NCBI GenBank assembly: GCA_030737875.1
Contig: CM060910.1
Span: 634,123,303 to 634,187,302 of the forward strand
Origin: Allium sativum
Lineage: Eukaryota > Streptophyta > Magnoliopsida > Asparagales > Amaryllidaceae
Length of the DNA stretch: 64,000 nt
Reading direction: 5' to 3'
Numbering within the stretch: the stretch's first letter is position 1; each line of letters starts with the position of its first letter. Positions 37,384 to 49,500 of the stretch are shown piece by piece. The notes beneath the pieces were generated by a model that saw nothing but the letters and a program-made list of their open reading frames with translations, made no database searches and had not been told where the DNA came from. Made by a program: the position numbers and the translations under genes.

Positions 37384-39232
37384 AAAGAGCTTCTGCTACT
37401 TTAAGTGGAATAGTTACCTTCTTTATAGACCTCAGGATGTTGCATTGGATGAAAATAGTGTTAAATGTAAACATCAGTTTTTGCATGAAAATTTGCAGAT
37501 AACATTTTCCACGAGTTTTGCAATTTACAGTATTTCTTATTAGTTCTTTTAATATTTCTGAACGAAAATTCACTATCTCATTTTTTTTCATTGTTGCTAC
37601 AGATCTTTGTTTTCCATATCAGTCGAAATATGGAGTAACTTTTAGAGGGTGTTTTTTTTTTTTTTTTTTTGATTGAGAGTTCCTTTCTCACATTAAAGTG
37701 ACTTTACAACTAATATAGTGCCTTCTTTTATAAAATTTTTTGTTCCTAATTTTAGCCTTTAATTTGAGGAATTCTATTTATTGCTTCTGTACGTTGGCAG
37801 CTTCAGTGTTTATTGGCATTATCAGGGCATCGAGTATGAAAATATACTATTTTCATGAAATTAGTTCTCAATATATAAGTTTGTAATATTTTTATCTTGC
37901 CGCTACCTCCTCTGCCAAATATTGCACGCTCTAGAGATGTTATGTAATGTATGAGTCTGCAATGTCTTGGCTTAGGTTCTTATTAGATATCACATACATT
38001 CATACGAATGCATTAGAGGATGCAATAAGATCAAATTATTACAACATTATCTATCATGGCGTTATTTCATGAAACTTGATTAAAATGGAGGGAAAAAACT
38101 GAAAATGCAAAGTTGATTTTGCTATATTTGGCTCTCCAAGCATGCAAGTTGCGTTTAATTTTTTTTCAATAGTGGATGTAATGATTTCATCCCCTATTTA
38201 ATGCACATATAAACCTTCTCAAAAGCATGTTTCAAAGTTACTCCTTTATAAGTTATTTTTAGTTTTTGTTTTCCCAAAACTGAGTACGCATTTAACTGAA
38301 GGTTACAATAATCAAAAATTCTTTTTTTTTTTTTGAAGTCTTTGCAAAATTCAAGTTGTTTATAACTGGTAAATATTCTATAGTTTGACTGAAATTTGAA
38401 ATGTTTTTGTAATCTAAATACCAATTTCGAGAAGGGTTGACAATGTATTTTGAAACTTAAGGTTTTTAACTAAAGTTATTTTTTGATATTTTGTACATGG
38501 GCTTTGTTTACACAATAACAATATATATGTTAGATGTTTTCAATGATTATTTTAACTCATGGCAAACCACAAAAGATATTAAATAATTTTATATATTCCA
38601 AACAATATAATTCATGAAATTGTCTCAATAGTGTTCCAACCAGTTGCTCCATTCTCCTTTAATTTTTTTATTCAACTGTATTTTTGAATAATCAAACCCA
38701 ATCACTTATTCCCTTCAACTACATAATTTCCTTAACTTTACATGATTCTGCTCAATGTAGATATTTAAATTATATCTTTAATAATATTTGAATACCTATG
38801 ACTTCTGTTATTTAAAAAATTATTCTTCTAATCCAATTAAATATTTTTATTTTTTTACTTTTACAAATTTGGAATTGTTTGCTTTTCTAACTTTAAAAAT
38901 TAAAATCTTTTACCTACCAGAATCCTTGATTGTTGACTAATTGTAAACATAAAATGTTATATCTATGGAAATTCTGTCTTTCTCCTAATTATGAACATTA
39001 AATACTTTTAACCATTACAAATATTGGAAGTCGACTTTCAGTGCTCCAGCGTTAGCAATTTTCTGTATGTTGCAAGAATAATAAATTATTGTAACAACTT
39101 TTTATTTCTTTCTATAAAAACTATAATTTGTATACTTAATTGATCATGTTACTTTATATTGGATGCATTACATTGATATTATGGTAAAAGGATTATTTAT
39201 TGAGCCAAAGTTATGGTATGAGATATATAATA
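37384..39232. other. Unassigned AT-rich DNA
   Basis: No coding frame with a recognisable motif. A 19-base T run is at 37652-37670. This stretch is the right-hand continuation of the target site of the element at 31918-37383. Confidence 0.35.
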
Positions 39233-41949
39233 CTAGTATCACCGCACAACGGTGGGAAAGCCGAACGTTAAGATGTTCAATATAAATAAAAATTATTTGT
39301 TAAAATATATTTCAAGTTAGATTTTATTTTAAAAATTATAAGGTACTTTAAGAGGAAATATAAGTACTTAATAAAGTAGAAATTCAATACAACTGAATTT
39401 TACATGTAAATGAACTTAAGACTAAGAATATACTATTAATGTATTAATTCGAATCAATCACAAACACACACATACATTTTTATTATATATCAAGTAGGAT
39501 TAACGTAATCTCTAATTTCCACTAATCTATAGATATACTTTGAAAATTATTAACCCATGATTGTGTACAATATTAACTACACTAAACATGGTATACATAT
39601 GTATGGATCCTTCCACTGGACTTTAGGTGAGTTATTAAACACAAGCATAAATTCAGTTTTAAACAATTTGTATTTTAATTAAATTCAAAAAATATTTTTT
39701 TCATTTATGTTTTGGTAAACATTTGTCAGATTTTAGTCATATACATACAGATTATAATTATAGTTATAATTAGCAATACCAAACGAAAATTGATGTAAGG
39801 CAATAATATTAAACAGGTATTACAATCAACAAAAACAAATAATAGGACAATTAGAACACAACTACTACAAAAGGTAAGAAATTAAAATTGGAAAAATTAA
39901 AACGTATAAGACATAGGAGCAAAAATAAATAAATAAAACGCTTTATTTCCGCATTTTATTTTAACTACATTGAAGTAAAAAAAAAATCGTACCTCAATAT
40001 TTCTTGCATATAACATATAAAAATTATCTCCCAATTAAAGTGAATCTATTCCAGCTTCCATTGAAAATAAAAATAGCAGCATAACCTTGTAACTACATGG
40101 TATGCATTTATAATTAACTGAAAAGAGCAACACACATGATTCACGTTACATAGAAGACATATTGAAGGTTGCAACACATCATCAATTCGAGGAAAAGTAA
40201 TATTTCAAATACATTAGTTTAATAGAGAATGCAGATTTGCTGAAATAAAACAAAATAAAAAATAACAAGTGCAACACAGTTTCAAGGGCTCACAATTTTT
40301 GGCCTGGAGTAAAATTGCTCAAATATGATTAAAATATATGTAACAGAAGTAAGTTGTGAATAAACAAAAAGAATGAATATGTAAGAAAGTCTACAGAAAA
40401 TGTCTTTGAAGGAGATTACAATACGTAATACAACCAAGTTCGACCCTAAATTGAACTGAGAGCAAATATAACTAAAAACTTTACAGATTAAAGCTTGACT
40501 TTACAAACCAAAACCTATATTTTTTGTTTACATATCTGAGAACATATAAACCATGAAAATGAAACCCAAATCATTAAGACTATTAGAGTATTTCAGCACA
40601 ATGGCAGAATTTGAGAGGGGTTATGCTAAAAAAAAGGTAGAAAATACTAATATTCGGGTAAGTTACAGGTTACAACGGACATGTACTAGAATACTATTTT
40701 ATTTTATTTCTATACAAAGAATATATACGTGTCAATCAAACAAACATTTTCTCAAATTTAGCACACAAACATAGAAGGAAATTATTGCACTATATACAAG
40801 TTGCAATAATTATTATGTGTCCTACGATATGAAAATGGTTTAAATTGGGAATTATTTTGATATCCATTAATTAATGAATTTGCAATTATAAAGTTTGCTA
40901 ACGTTTTAAATTCAATATTTAAACATTTAAACTTAGCTTCTTAGCATGTCTACCTACTGTATGTATATTTGATTCAAGGCATAAATGATTATAGATTACC
41001 ATAAGATGAAGAGTATTAATCAATAAAGTAATTATCGAACTAGGCCACTTTTTTAATCGAAATAGGTAAAAAATGCAAATCTATTTTTTTAGCTTGTCTA
41101 ATTGCAGTATGTATATCTAATCAAGACATAAATGATTTTAGACAGTCATAAGAATAACTGGTAAATCACCATAAATGTCATTTAATCCTTATACACACGA
41201 TTAAATGGTTAATTATAATTTCCTATCTATAAAAGGAATTTAAAAAGAGATACTTGCTTGCTCCCAAGATTGATCATACCGTGTACTTATACCCACTGTC
41301 CATTTATCAAATAAACACCAGTATGTGAATTTTGTAGTTCAAATTTTGGTTGATTTTATATTTCAAGCAACCAAAAAACATACACATGATAACAAAGAAG
41401 AATAGAAATAAAAACTCATAGTTATAAATAATATTTGTATTAAGTAAATGCATAAATTTTCAGTCCATGTTTACTGTAATATACATGCTACAACAAAGAA
41501 AATAAACTATTCTTTCAAGCAAAGCAACGGATAAGCCATTGAATGATCAAAAAGTTGTTGTCAATATATATTGATATTGTCGCACTTGCAAAACATACTA
41601 TCGCTTAATAATAACTGAACTAGCAAAATTTTAAGTAGCAATTAAGAGCAGACAACTTGCAAATATACATAGTAAAATTAAAGTGTTTAAAACAAGGGCA
41701 TTTAAAGATAATACCCAAATGAATACAGGGCATCACCGTCTACAAAGACTACTGATTACAATTTAAACATGTTCCACATGAAAGTCAAAGAAACAAGAAA
41801 TTTTTTCTAGTTTATGATTGGAACAAGTAATTTAGGTTTTAAAGTAAAACAACACCCATATGTTTTATCTTTTTAATTCATCAAAAACTTCCTAGACTTT
41901 AACATGTCCAGTAAACAGCTACGCAAGTTACTAAAATTCCAAAAAGTAC

Positions 41950-42134
41950 ATACTTAAATACTGATACATACTTTGAAATCCACATAATTGATTGTAATTA
42001 AGTCTTGTGTTTATAATAACATACCTGAAATCAATGTCGGTTGGAGGAGGCTTCTTAAGAGGGAAACGATAGTTGGAGGGTAGGGATTGCTGAAGCAGCA
42101 ACAAAGTGAGGTGAGGAGACGGGAGGTTGATCAT
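41950..42134 (-). CDS. Exon-like segment, unidentified
   Basis: From the ATG at 42134 the minus strand is open and ends in a TTTCAG|GTATGT-type splice donor (near 42024). The short predicted peptide starts MINLPSPHLTLLLLQQSLPS and is proline/leucine/serine-rich. The leader upstream lies in the 272-bp duplication. It could be the first exon of a captured or resident gene, but no downstream exon was recognised and the family is unknown. Chance remains likely. Confidence 0.25.
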
Positions 42135-42188
42135 GATTTAGCAGCTAGATAATCTCGATTGTCGGTGAGAAGTTGGAAGTGAACAAAT

Positions 42189-42732
42189 ACGATTGTTTAG
42201 AGAGGCGATTGGGGGAGGGTTTGGATTTTGAGAATTAAAATTGTACAAAATCAGAGAAATGGCGATTGAAGAGAAAATGAAAAGGAAAACGCAGAATCCA
42301 GATTTGAGGAAGAAAGAAGCCATAGGAAATAAAACAAAAAGAGGGAAAACGCGGAAAGGAAAGTCGGAGCTGTGAGCGAAAATTATGCCGAAATTCATTG
42401 GCTTAGACAATTTGTGTTTGGCTCTTACAGTAGGGAAACCTCCCCAACGGTTGGTTTTACGATTGTTTAGAGAGGCGATTGGGGAAGGGTTTGGATTTTG
42501 AGAATTAAAATTGTACAAAATCAGAGAAATGGCGATTGAAGAGAAAATGAAAAGGAAAACGCAGAATTCAGATTTGAGGAAAAAAGAAGTCGTAGGAAAT
42601 AAAACGAAAGGAAGGAAAACGCGGAAAGGAAAGTCGGAGTTGTGAGCGAAAATTATGCCGAAATTCATTGGCTCAGACAATTTGTGTTTGGCTCTTACAG
42701 TAGGGAAACCTCCCTAACGGTTGGTTTGATTA
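42189..42732. repeat. Two-copy tandem duplication of about 272 bp
   Basis: The block starting acgattgtttagagaggcga at 42189 is repeated from 42461, with the same end (tagggaaacctccc, then aacggttggtt) in both. Copies differ at about ten positions by eye. The minus-strand open frame 42138-42680 exists because the duplication preserves phase, with a repeated peptide block PMNFGIIFAH.SDFPFRVF; there is no known domain. Confidence 0.9.
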
Positions 42733-42763
42733 AATTTTTATAGAAGTTTCCCTTATTTATTGA

Positions 42764-43287
42764 TAAACATTGGTACAAATCTGGCTAATGGCTGTTTCCA
42801 TGTATGAATCTGGCTAATGAATTAGTGTAAATTTGGCAATGTATGCTTAGTTGCACATGAAAACTTGGTACAAATCCGAATAATGACTATTTCTATGTAA
42901 TGTCTGATGTTTTATCAATTATTACAAGGGAAATCCTGTAACTTAGAAAGTTCATTCAAGTACAAACAAAGACAAGTGTTTTATTTGTCAACAAATTTGA
43001 AATTTTTGTAAATAACTGGTCCTTTGGGTTTCATTGAAAAATATTATGTACTGCAATTAGTATTTCAATTTGCCTATTGTGGTTCCAATATGACTTTATT
43101 ATTCTAATTCATTTTTTCATGCAATGAAACTTTATTGCTAAGATAAATCTTATACGCTTTTATTTTGCTTACAAATAATTGTTTCTTTCCATAAGGTAGC
43201 AGTTTTTCATCCATGAAATATTTGTTGATGTTGTGCATTAACTACTATAATATTTGAATCAAAGGAAGTTGATCCAGTGAATAATTA
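42764..43287. other. AT-rich spacer between the two Helitron-like ends
   Basis: No gene seen. The words CTGGCTAATG and GGTACAAATC are repeated a few times between 42776 and 42890. Confidence 0.35.
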
Positions 43288-43330
43288 CTAGTATTACTGC
43301 ACAACGGTGGGAAAAACCAACCGTTAAATT
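43288..43330 (-). mobile_element. Helitron-like 3' terminus 2
   Basis: Minus strand: hairpin arms AACGGTTGG / CCCACCGTT (9 bp, one mismatch, plus 43303-43325), then GTGCAGTAATA, then CTAG followed by T (plus a at 43287, ctag 43288-43291). The terminus is the same family as the one at 39233 (shared GCACAACGGTGGGAAA on the plus strand). The element must extend to the right, through or beyond the Tat insertion at 44526-58112. Its 5' end was not found and may lie past the window. Confidence 0.6.
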
Positions 43331-43971
43331 ACATAATAATAGAGAAAAACACATACGTTATTTTTAATTACGAATTTGATTGAAAAAACCGACTAACTTG
43401 TTTAAGAAATACAAGAGTAATTGTAAAATTGTAAATTCAATTATGCTAAAGGTTGTACATGTAACCCAATTTGACACTGATGATCTACTAAATGTATTGA
43501 TATGTATTATTTATAAGCACATATATATTATAACAACTGGAAATAAATGTACTTTAATTTTCCGTTTCTTTGTAGCTCTAACTTATTATTGAATTTGAAA
43601 ATTAAAAGGACATATCAAACAAATATTAGCTTAAAACATATATCATACTTACGAAAATTTAATTAAAAATAAACAACCTGTACTAAATATATAATACACC
43701 ATATCTATCAATATTTCACTCTCTTTGGGGCTGACCAGAAGATGGAAGTTATAATTTTACACAATTTTCAAAAGAATGCAACTGCTTTTGTGAAGATATC
43801 CAAGGTACGAAATGAACCTGGCTTTATCAAAGACTTGTTAAAGTAACATATTACTTTCTCTGAATTCTCGAAAATTTCCTTCACAAGTTTGGGAGAACTA
43901 AATTTTCAGGTTACTATTGTCAAGGACTTCTGACATATTATGACTGAACAGTTGCTTTAATCTCTCATTTT

Positions 43972-44022
<51 letters not shown>

Positions 44023-44023
44023 G

Positions 44024-44056
<33 letters not shown>

Positions 44057-44520
44057 TTGTATGTGTGTGTGTGTGTGAGAAGGTCTTGGGAAGCTGAAGT
44101 TTGGAACGCCTGCTCATTCACCACTGCAACATGTAAGGAATTTTCCTTCACCTCCTATCGTTCGAAAGAAAATTCGTTCTTGTGAAACATTTAGGGTACG
44201 TTTGGTTTGTGTTTTCAATTTTCGATTTTGTGTTTTTTTTAGTTATTTTTAATTTTCCATTTTAGCAATTTCAATTATTTTAGAAAATGCGTTTGACATA
44301 GAATTTTCTGAAAACATCTTTTCAAAAATGAAAAATGCATTTGGTTGAAGTATGTTTTTCATATTTTGAAGTTTTGAATTTTCCTTTTTCACAATACATA
44401 ATATACATTATTCATTATTTATATCATAACACACAAGAATAAAAGAAAGTGCCTTATGAAAAGAGTCAATTATATCCAAGTTAAATGAAAACTATTATCA
44501 TTATATCAAGTTGCTAATTA
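43331..44520. other. Non-coding DNA, probably inside Helitron 2
   Basis: No gene. It contains a palindromic CA/TA/TG microsatellite (43974-44077). At 44193 the sequence turns into TAGGGTACGTTTGGTTTGTG, a word often found at the ends of plant DNA-transposon-derived repeats; I could not find a matching inverted end. Confidence 0.4.
43974..44077. repeat. Palindromic (CA)n(TA)n(TG)n microsatellite
   Basis: An (AC) run, then an (AT) run with one gtat interruption, then a (GT) run: the AC and GT arms are reverse complements, so the tract can form a long hairpin. Confidence 0.95.
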
Positions 44521-44525
44521 ACAGT
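44521..44525. other. Target-site duplication of the Tat element (ACAGT), left copy
   Basis: acagt at 44521-44525 is repeated at 58113-58117 on the other side of the element. Confidence 0.93.
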
Positions 44526-45213
44526 TGTTAGATCAAAATTTGGCTCTAACACCCAAATTGTTCTGATTCGTAGAGAATTATAACTGAAAAATGAGGAAAA
44601 AACAGAGAACACACAAGGTTTATAGTGGTTCGGCGTTAACGAGCCTACGTCCACTTTATATGCTATTGATTATACTTTGAATGCTAGTACAACCAATGAT
44701 TTCTCTCAAACTCACTCTTACAATTATGATTTCTCTCAGTAATCTCGAAGTAAAACTGATAAGAAATAGTGGTATGACAGTAATGGTGGAACCAATACTC
44801 AATACTGCCCAAAAAAGACCCTCAAAAATGCCAAGTTCTGGGCTATTTATAGCTAGTTTCTTTAGGCGGATCGCGGTCATACGTGGCACAAATCTCGAGA
44901 ATCTCGGATTGGTTCGTGGCTTGATGGAGAATTGGTCAATATGACAGTTATGGACAGGTGTCACTGGATCCGATGTTTGTGGATCGTGAATGACTGGGTC
45001 ATAACCCTCAGCTTGGCTTCTAGGAACGGATCGGATCGTGAGGACAGGAGCGGGTCGGATCGAGGCTACAGGGGGCGATCGCGAGCTGGAGGAGACATAG
45101 CGAACCGATCTGGATGGAGCGATCGCGATCGAGACTTCACGGATCAAAGGGATGAAGCACCATGTCTGCCTTGTGTGTGGACCTTGGTGGCTTAGTCAAA
45201 AAGCTAGCCAACA
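44526..45213 (-). repeat. 3' LTR of the Tat element
   Basis: 688 bp, tgttagatc...gctagccaaca on the plus strand (TG...CA on both strands). It carries a copy of the promoter TATA box at 44843-44852. The 163-codon minus-strand frame in each LTR (44656-45147 and 57555-58046) has no known domain. Confidence 0.95.
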
Positions 45214-45227
45214 TTTTGCCCCCTCGA
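45214..45227 (-). other. Polypurine tract of the Tat element
   Basis: Minus strand CGAGGGGGCAAAA directly before the 3' LTR. Confidence 0.8.
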
Positions 45228-46541
45228 AGTATGTTTTATCGAGGATGGAACATGCTTCGAAACTACAGATTTATCTTTTCACGATGCGGTGCCAATCAAA
45301 TGTCGTGTCCATCTGGAATGTCGTACAGCTTAAAAGAGCCATATCTCTTAGTTAGTATAAATATCCAGTCGATCTTCAAACATTTTTTTATCCCTTGGAT
45401 AATTCTCATCTCTGGAGTTTTTGGGGGCCCCATTGTAAAAATTGGCAGGTAAACCTTTTAGATTCTTCACAAGTATTCCTGATTTATTTCCAACAATCAT
45501 TCGTCGAGTCGGATTGCCGAGAGACCCCACGGTCCGTGGGACGAGATACTCGTTTCGAGTTGGTGATTATCTGGGCTTTCCTTGCGAAACGCGATGGGCT
45601 TGTTTGCTTCAATCACGAGCCGCGTGAGGGAGCGCCCTCCCTCTCCTTCGTTGGGCTCAAGTCGGTGGCCCACTAGTCTCCACGGTCCGAATGGGACAAA
45701 AACTAGAATACTAACGGTCACGGTTTGGTCTATATAAGCCGAGCCTCCCCCTTCATTTCCCTTTCTTCTTCTTTCCGCCGCAGCCGCCATTCCTATTGAA
45801 ACCTTAACCTCAGTTTTCAAAAACCCACCTATCTCCTAACTTAAAAAAGGTAATCATATAAAAAATACTTTCATGTACTTTCACCCTTATTCTTTTTTGA
45901 GTTTTTACGGACTTGAAAGGAGAGAAAGGCGGAATTTTGTGGTATTCAAGGTCTTGGAGGCTGATGAGGCGCCATGGGTTTTGCTGTCTGAGTTCGTGAG
46001 CGAAGAGGAGGAAAGAGGAGGAAGAAGGAGGGAGAAGGAGGGTGTCAGGTCGGTTCGTGGGAGAGGCTTCGGATCGGGTCGAGGAGTGTTGGCTCGTGGG
46101 GATGTGAGTAGGAGCAGATCGGGGGGCTCTTATCACGAGCCGATGGATCGCTGTGCTCAGCCCACGAGTGAACATTTCATTGCCGATTCAACTCACTAGC
46201 GATCCGATCTCTGCGAAACGATCCGACCCCATGGAAAAGCCTTTTATCTCGATCCGATCTCCAAGGTTCCAGCGAGCCGACTTAGTTGACGATCCGAAAC
46301 ACATATGAATTTAAACAACGCATCGTAACTGCAACACATTGAACAGTTAGGTTAGAGCCTTCAAGATGGACTTTCTGGACTAAACAACAGCATAAGTTGA
46401 CTGCATACGACGACTATCCTTCGATGATTGTTGATCTTCGTACTTTTCTTTAATGCACGCACAAGCACACACTGGCACTTGCACACACGGGGGGACGGAT
46501 AATTATATTCTTATTTCTCATGTTTACTCGCCTAAACAGTA
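45228..46541 (+). other. Leader and promoter region of the antisense gene
   Basis: Between the PPT and the antisense ATG. It is GC-richer than the flanks. A TATA box at 45731-45737 is followed by a CT-rich stretch (TTTCCCTTTCTTCTTCTTTC), a plausible plant start region, leaving roughly 780 bases of leader that may hold an intron. Plus-strand frame 45873-46199 is Arg/Glu-rich and could be leader-encoded or chance. Confidence 0.5.
45731..45737 (+). promoter_or_regulatory. TATA box for the antisense gene
   Basis: TATATAA within GGTCTATATAAGCCGAGCC, on the plus strand, opposite to gag-pol, upstream of the antisense ORF. Confidence 0.55.
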
Positions 46542-49500
46542 ATGTCGGATAACCGTTCCCCTTCAAGATCTGATACAGAGACGGATCCCGAGGTGTATGA
46601 GCACCACAACCCCGAGGTTCTTCCAATTAATCCAGAGGGTGAGGATTCCGGATCTGAATATGAGGCAGAAACGGAATCGGAACCGTCCGAGAGTACCTCG
46701 CTTGATGAGGAGTCCGAAGTAGACGACCGAGCTCCCGACGAGATTCCTGGTGCAATAGAAATAGAGAAATTCACTGACTCTTTAGCTTCCAAACTTGATG
46801 ACATAAAGCTTAAGAGAATTTGCTTGAGACGCAGGATCCCCTGGGATGATGTGAGGACTCCCGGTAGCGAAGATAGACCTCATTTGGCTCCGGAGGGGTA
46901 TATGACAGTTAGCCGACTTATGTGTTGGGTAGGCGCTATTCCTTCGTTTCCTCCAATCGTCATTGAGACCCTAAAACGATTGGGTATTGCTCCAATGCAG
47001 CTTCATCCCAATGCTTACGCAGCCCTATACACCCTATACATCGCATATGCGGAAATCCTGCAAACTGAGGTCACGTTTAAAGAATTGATTTTTTTACCTT
47101 TTCAAGCATCGCTCCACGACAACCCCAAATTTTTCTTTCTTCGAATCGGTTGCAAATAGGAAGGTTTTGTCTGACAGATACAGCAACATAGGGGATTCCA
47201 AGGCCGATTGGTTCTATATAAAGAGACAGGCCGGGTGTTCAAGAAGATGGCTTAAATCAAGTAAATTTTAAACCTTTGAATGAATAACTTTTTAAGAAAT
47301 CGAAGCACTAACATGCTTCTTTTCTCTAAGCAGATCACGCCTTTCCAAAGACGGAAGGCTCGGTGTACAATAATCGACTGTCCCTTCTTCTGCAAAGCAA
47401 ATCCGACTTCCTAAAGATCAAGAAATGTATTACTGACGAGAATCTTCACAAGAACCGCCTTCTGGATATAAGGTTTGGACTTGGTGCGGGTGGCAAACCT
47501 TACAAATACGTGCCCCCGACTGAGGGAGAAGGAACATCACAGGCAGCAGAAACAACTAAATTTCGTAAGAGTCCTTCGCCGATAATTATCCAGGACGACG
47601 AAGACCTAAATGTATATAAAGGAGATGAGGCCCGTGCTGACGAGTTTAAGGAAATCCCAGTCTCTCCGGGGGGTTTCCCCTCAAGGGCCTCTCTACCGGT
47701 TGAACTTGCTGCTCCCGATGATTTAACAGAGGAGCATTTATTTAAAGAACTAAGCGAGATTCCTTTAACTGATGATGTATATACACAGGGAGACTTCGAA
47801 GGGGAGCCATTTTTTCCTATTTCTGAGGAATCAACTGTTCCAGTTGGAGAACGAGAGACTACCCAGATGAGCCTGACTTCGGGCCCTGGTCTGTTAGGGG
47901 GAATTATATGGGATGCACAAATCACATGCACTGTCTGACCCCACACTTTTATACCAACAGTATTCAAGGTTTTAATATGTACTTGTTTCTTTAGCAGGAA
48001 AGATGTCTCGTAAACGATCTTATTCCTATCGCTCTCTTCGTGAAGGCACACCTAGTCTTCATCCAAATCCTGAGCGTGCTCGTAGCAGCAACCGAGGGGG
48101 AGACAGTCATTGGTCCCGGGATTCTCATAAGCCTACTTCTTCACAGTCTAGATCTCCATCAAAACAAACCTCTGGAAAGCCTTCCAGTCATCCGGTGCCG
48201 CCTACAGGGGGAAAACAACTTCCCAAAGACTTAACCCCTCCGAAGAGTGCACCCTCTCACAGCAGATCATCCAAAAAGCACCACGAGCTCAAGGATAAAA
48301 GCAAGGATCCAAACAAGGATTCTGAGAGGGAGAAAATTGACATTGTCCCTTCCAGCCAACAAAGTTTGAGTGCCCCCGGGTCACGAGACTATATCCATGG
48401 TCCTGAGACTCAGGCCAAGCTGGAAAAATTATGAGAACAATTCCCCGATATCTTCTTCGAAAGGATGATGTTCGTTCCAACCTTGGAACCAGTCCCTAGG
48501 AATTGGGATACTGAAGTCATCGGACACGTTCGCCATGTAGCCAAGCAGTATGAGGCGATGAAGAAACATGCTGTCAATCTTTCAGACGTCATCCGAACGC
48601 TTGATGGAAGCGCATAGGTCCAAAGTGAAGATAGATAACAGTGAAAGGGCCAGGGTAAAAATGGAGAAGGACTTAGAAGATGCAAAATCTTTGCTTGCCT
48701 TGGCTCAACGAGATGCTAAAAATTACAAAATAGAGCTGGAGGAGGCCAGGCAACGTTTTCATAATGAGCTCGATTCTAACAGCAAAGAGCGAGCGTTATT
48801 GAAGAAAGAGGTGGAAGATCTCAGGATGGCCAACACCGAACTGAAAACAGCACAGGATCATTTCGAGGCCGAAAAAGCTGCTTGGGAGAAAGAAAAGGCA
48901 AGCTTGAAAGATAGCTTAGCTCTGGCCGAAAAAGAGAGGGCGATTCTGAACGATCAACTCGCGCATGCAGAGAAGCGCGCTATTCTTATTGAAAATAATG
49001 TGGAAAGTGCCATTGAAATGGCTACTATTTCTAATGAAAAGCTCCTCGAGAGAGAGAAGGATATCGAAGGATTTAAAGAAATGTTGTTCGACTTCCTTGG
49101 CCAGGTCATCAAGACCCGTAACATCTCCTGGATCCCAGACTACCATGTCACTCTAGCCAACATATGGGATGCAATCGTCCAGAGCGAGAAACATCGATTA
49201 GGAGTTGATGAGATTGATGAGAATGAGTTGATGCGGACCATTCTTAGGGATAATGAACCCGAGGATTTAGAGAAAGGCAGATGCCTATTCCAAGAAGAAA
49301 TTGATAAAGAGAAAACTCAGGCGAAGGGCAAAGATAAAATGGAAGAAGGCCCGAGCTCAGCTGCAGAGCCCAAGGCCTCCGAAATTGAGGAATACAATCC
49401 AGACTATCCATTGATTCCTCTGGGTCCAACTCCTCCAGCTGTCGGGGGTTTTGCTGCTAGCTTGGATGCAGGATCGGCGGAAGGTATCTCTACATTTTCT

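Larger units (their letters stand above)
39233..42763 (-). mobile_element. Putative non-autonomous Helitron 1
   Basis: On the minus strand the 3' end reads GTGCGGTGATA then CTAG, followed by host T (plus strand a at 39232, ctag at 39233-39236). A hairpin-like AACGGTGGGAAAGCCGAACGTT segment lies 11 bases inside (39248-39269). This is the Helitron 3' plan: hairpin, about 11 nt, CTRR, T. A candidate 5' end on the minus strand is A|TCAATAAATAAGGGAAAC (plus 42763/42764), giving 3.53 kb inserted between A and T. No Rep/helicase ORF is present. The 3' end is better supported than the 5' end. Confidence 0.45.

Noticed and set aside
31913..37388. Perfect target-site duplication for the 31918-37383 element
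   Set aside because: Flanks are aaaaa and aaaga. One mismatch in a low-complexity context is not firm evidence.
43957..44151. ORF encoding repeated Thr-His and Val-Cys
   Set aside because: Pure translation of the CA/TA/TG microsatellite.
44656..45147. 163-codon ORF present in both Tat LTRs (also 57555-58046)
   Set aside because: It is conserved only because the LTRs are recent duplicates. It has no domain and spans the LTR promoter region.
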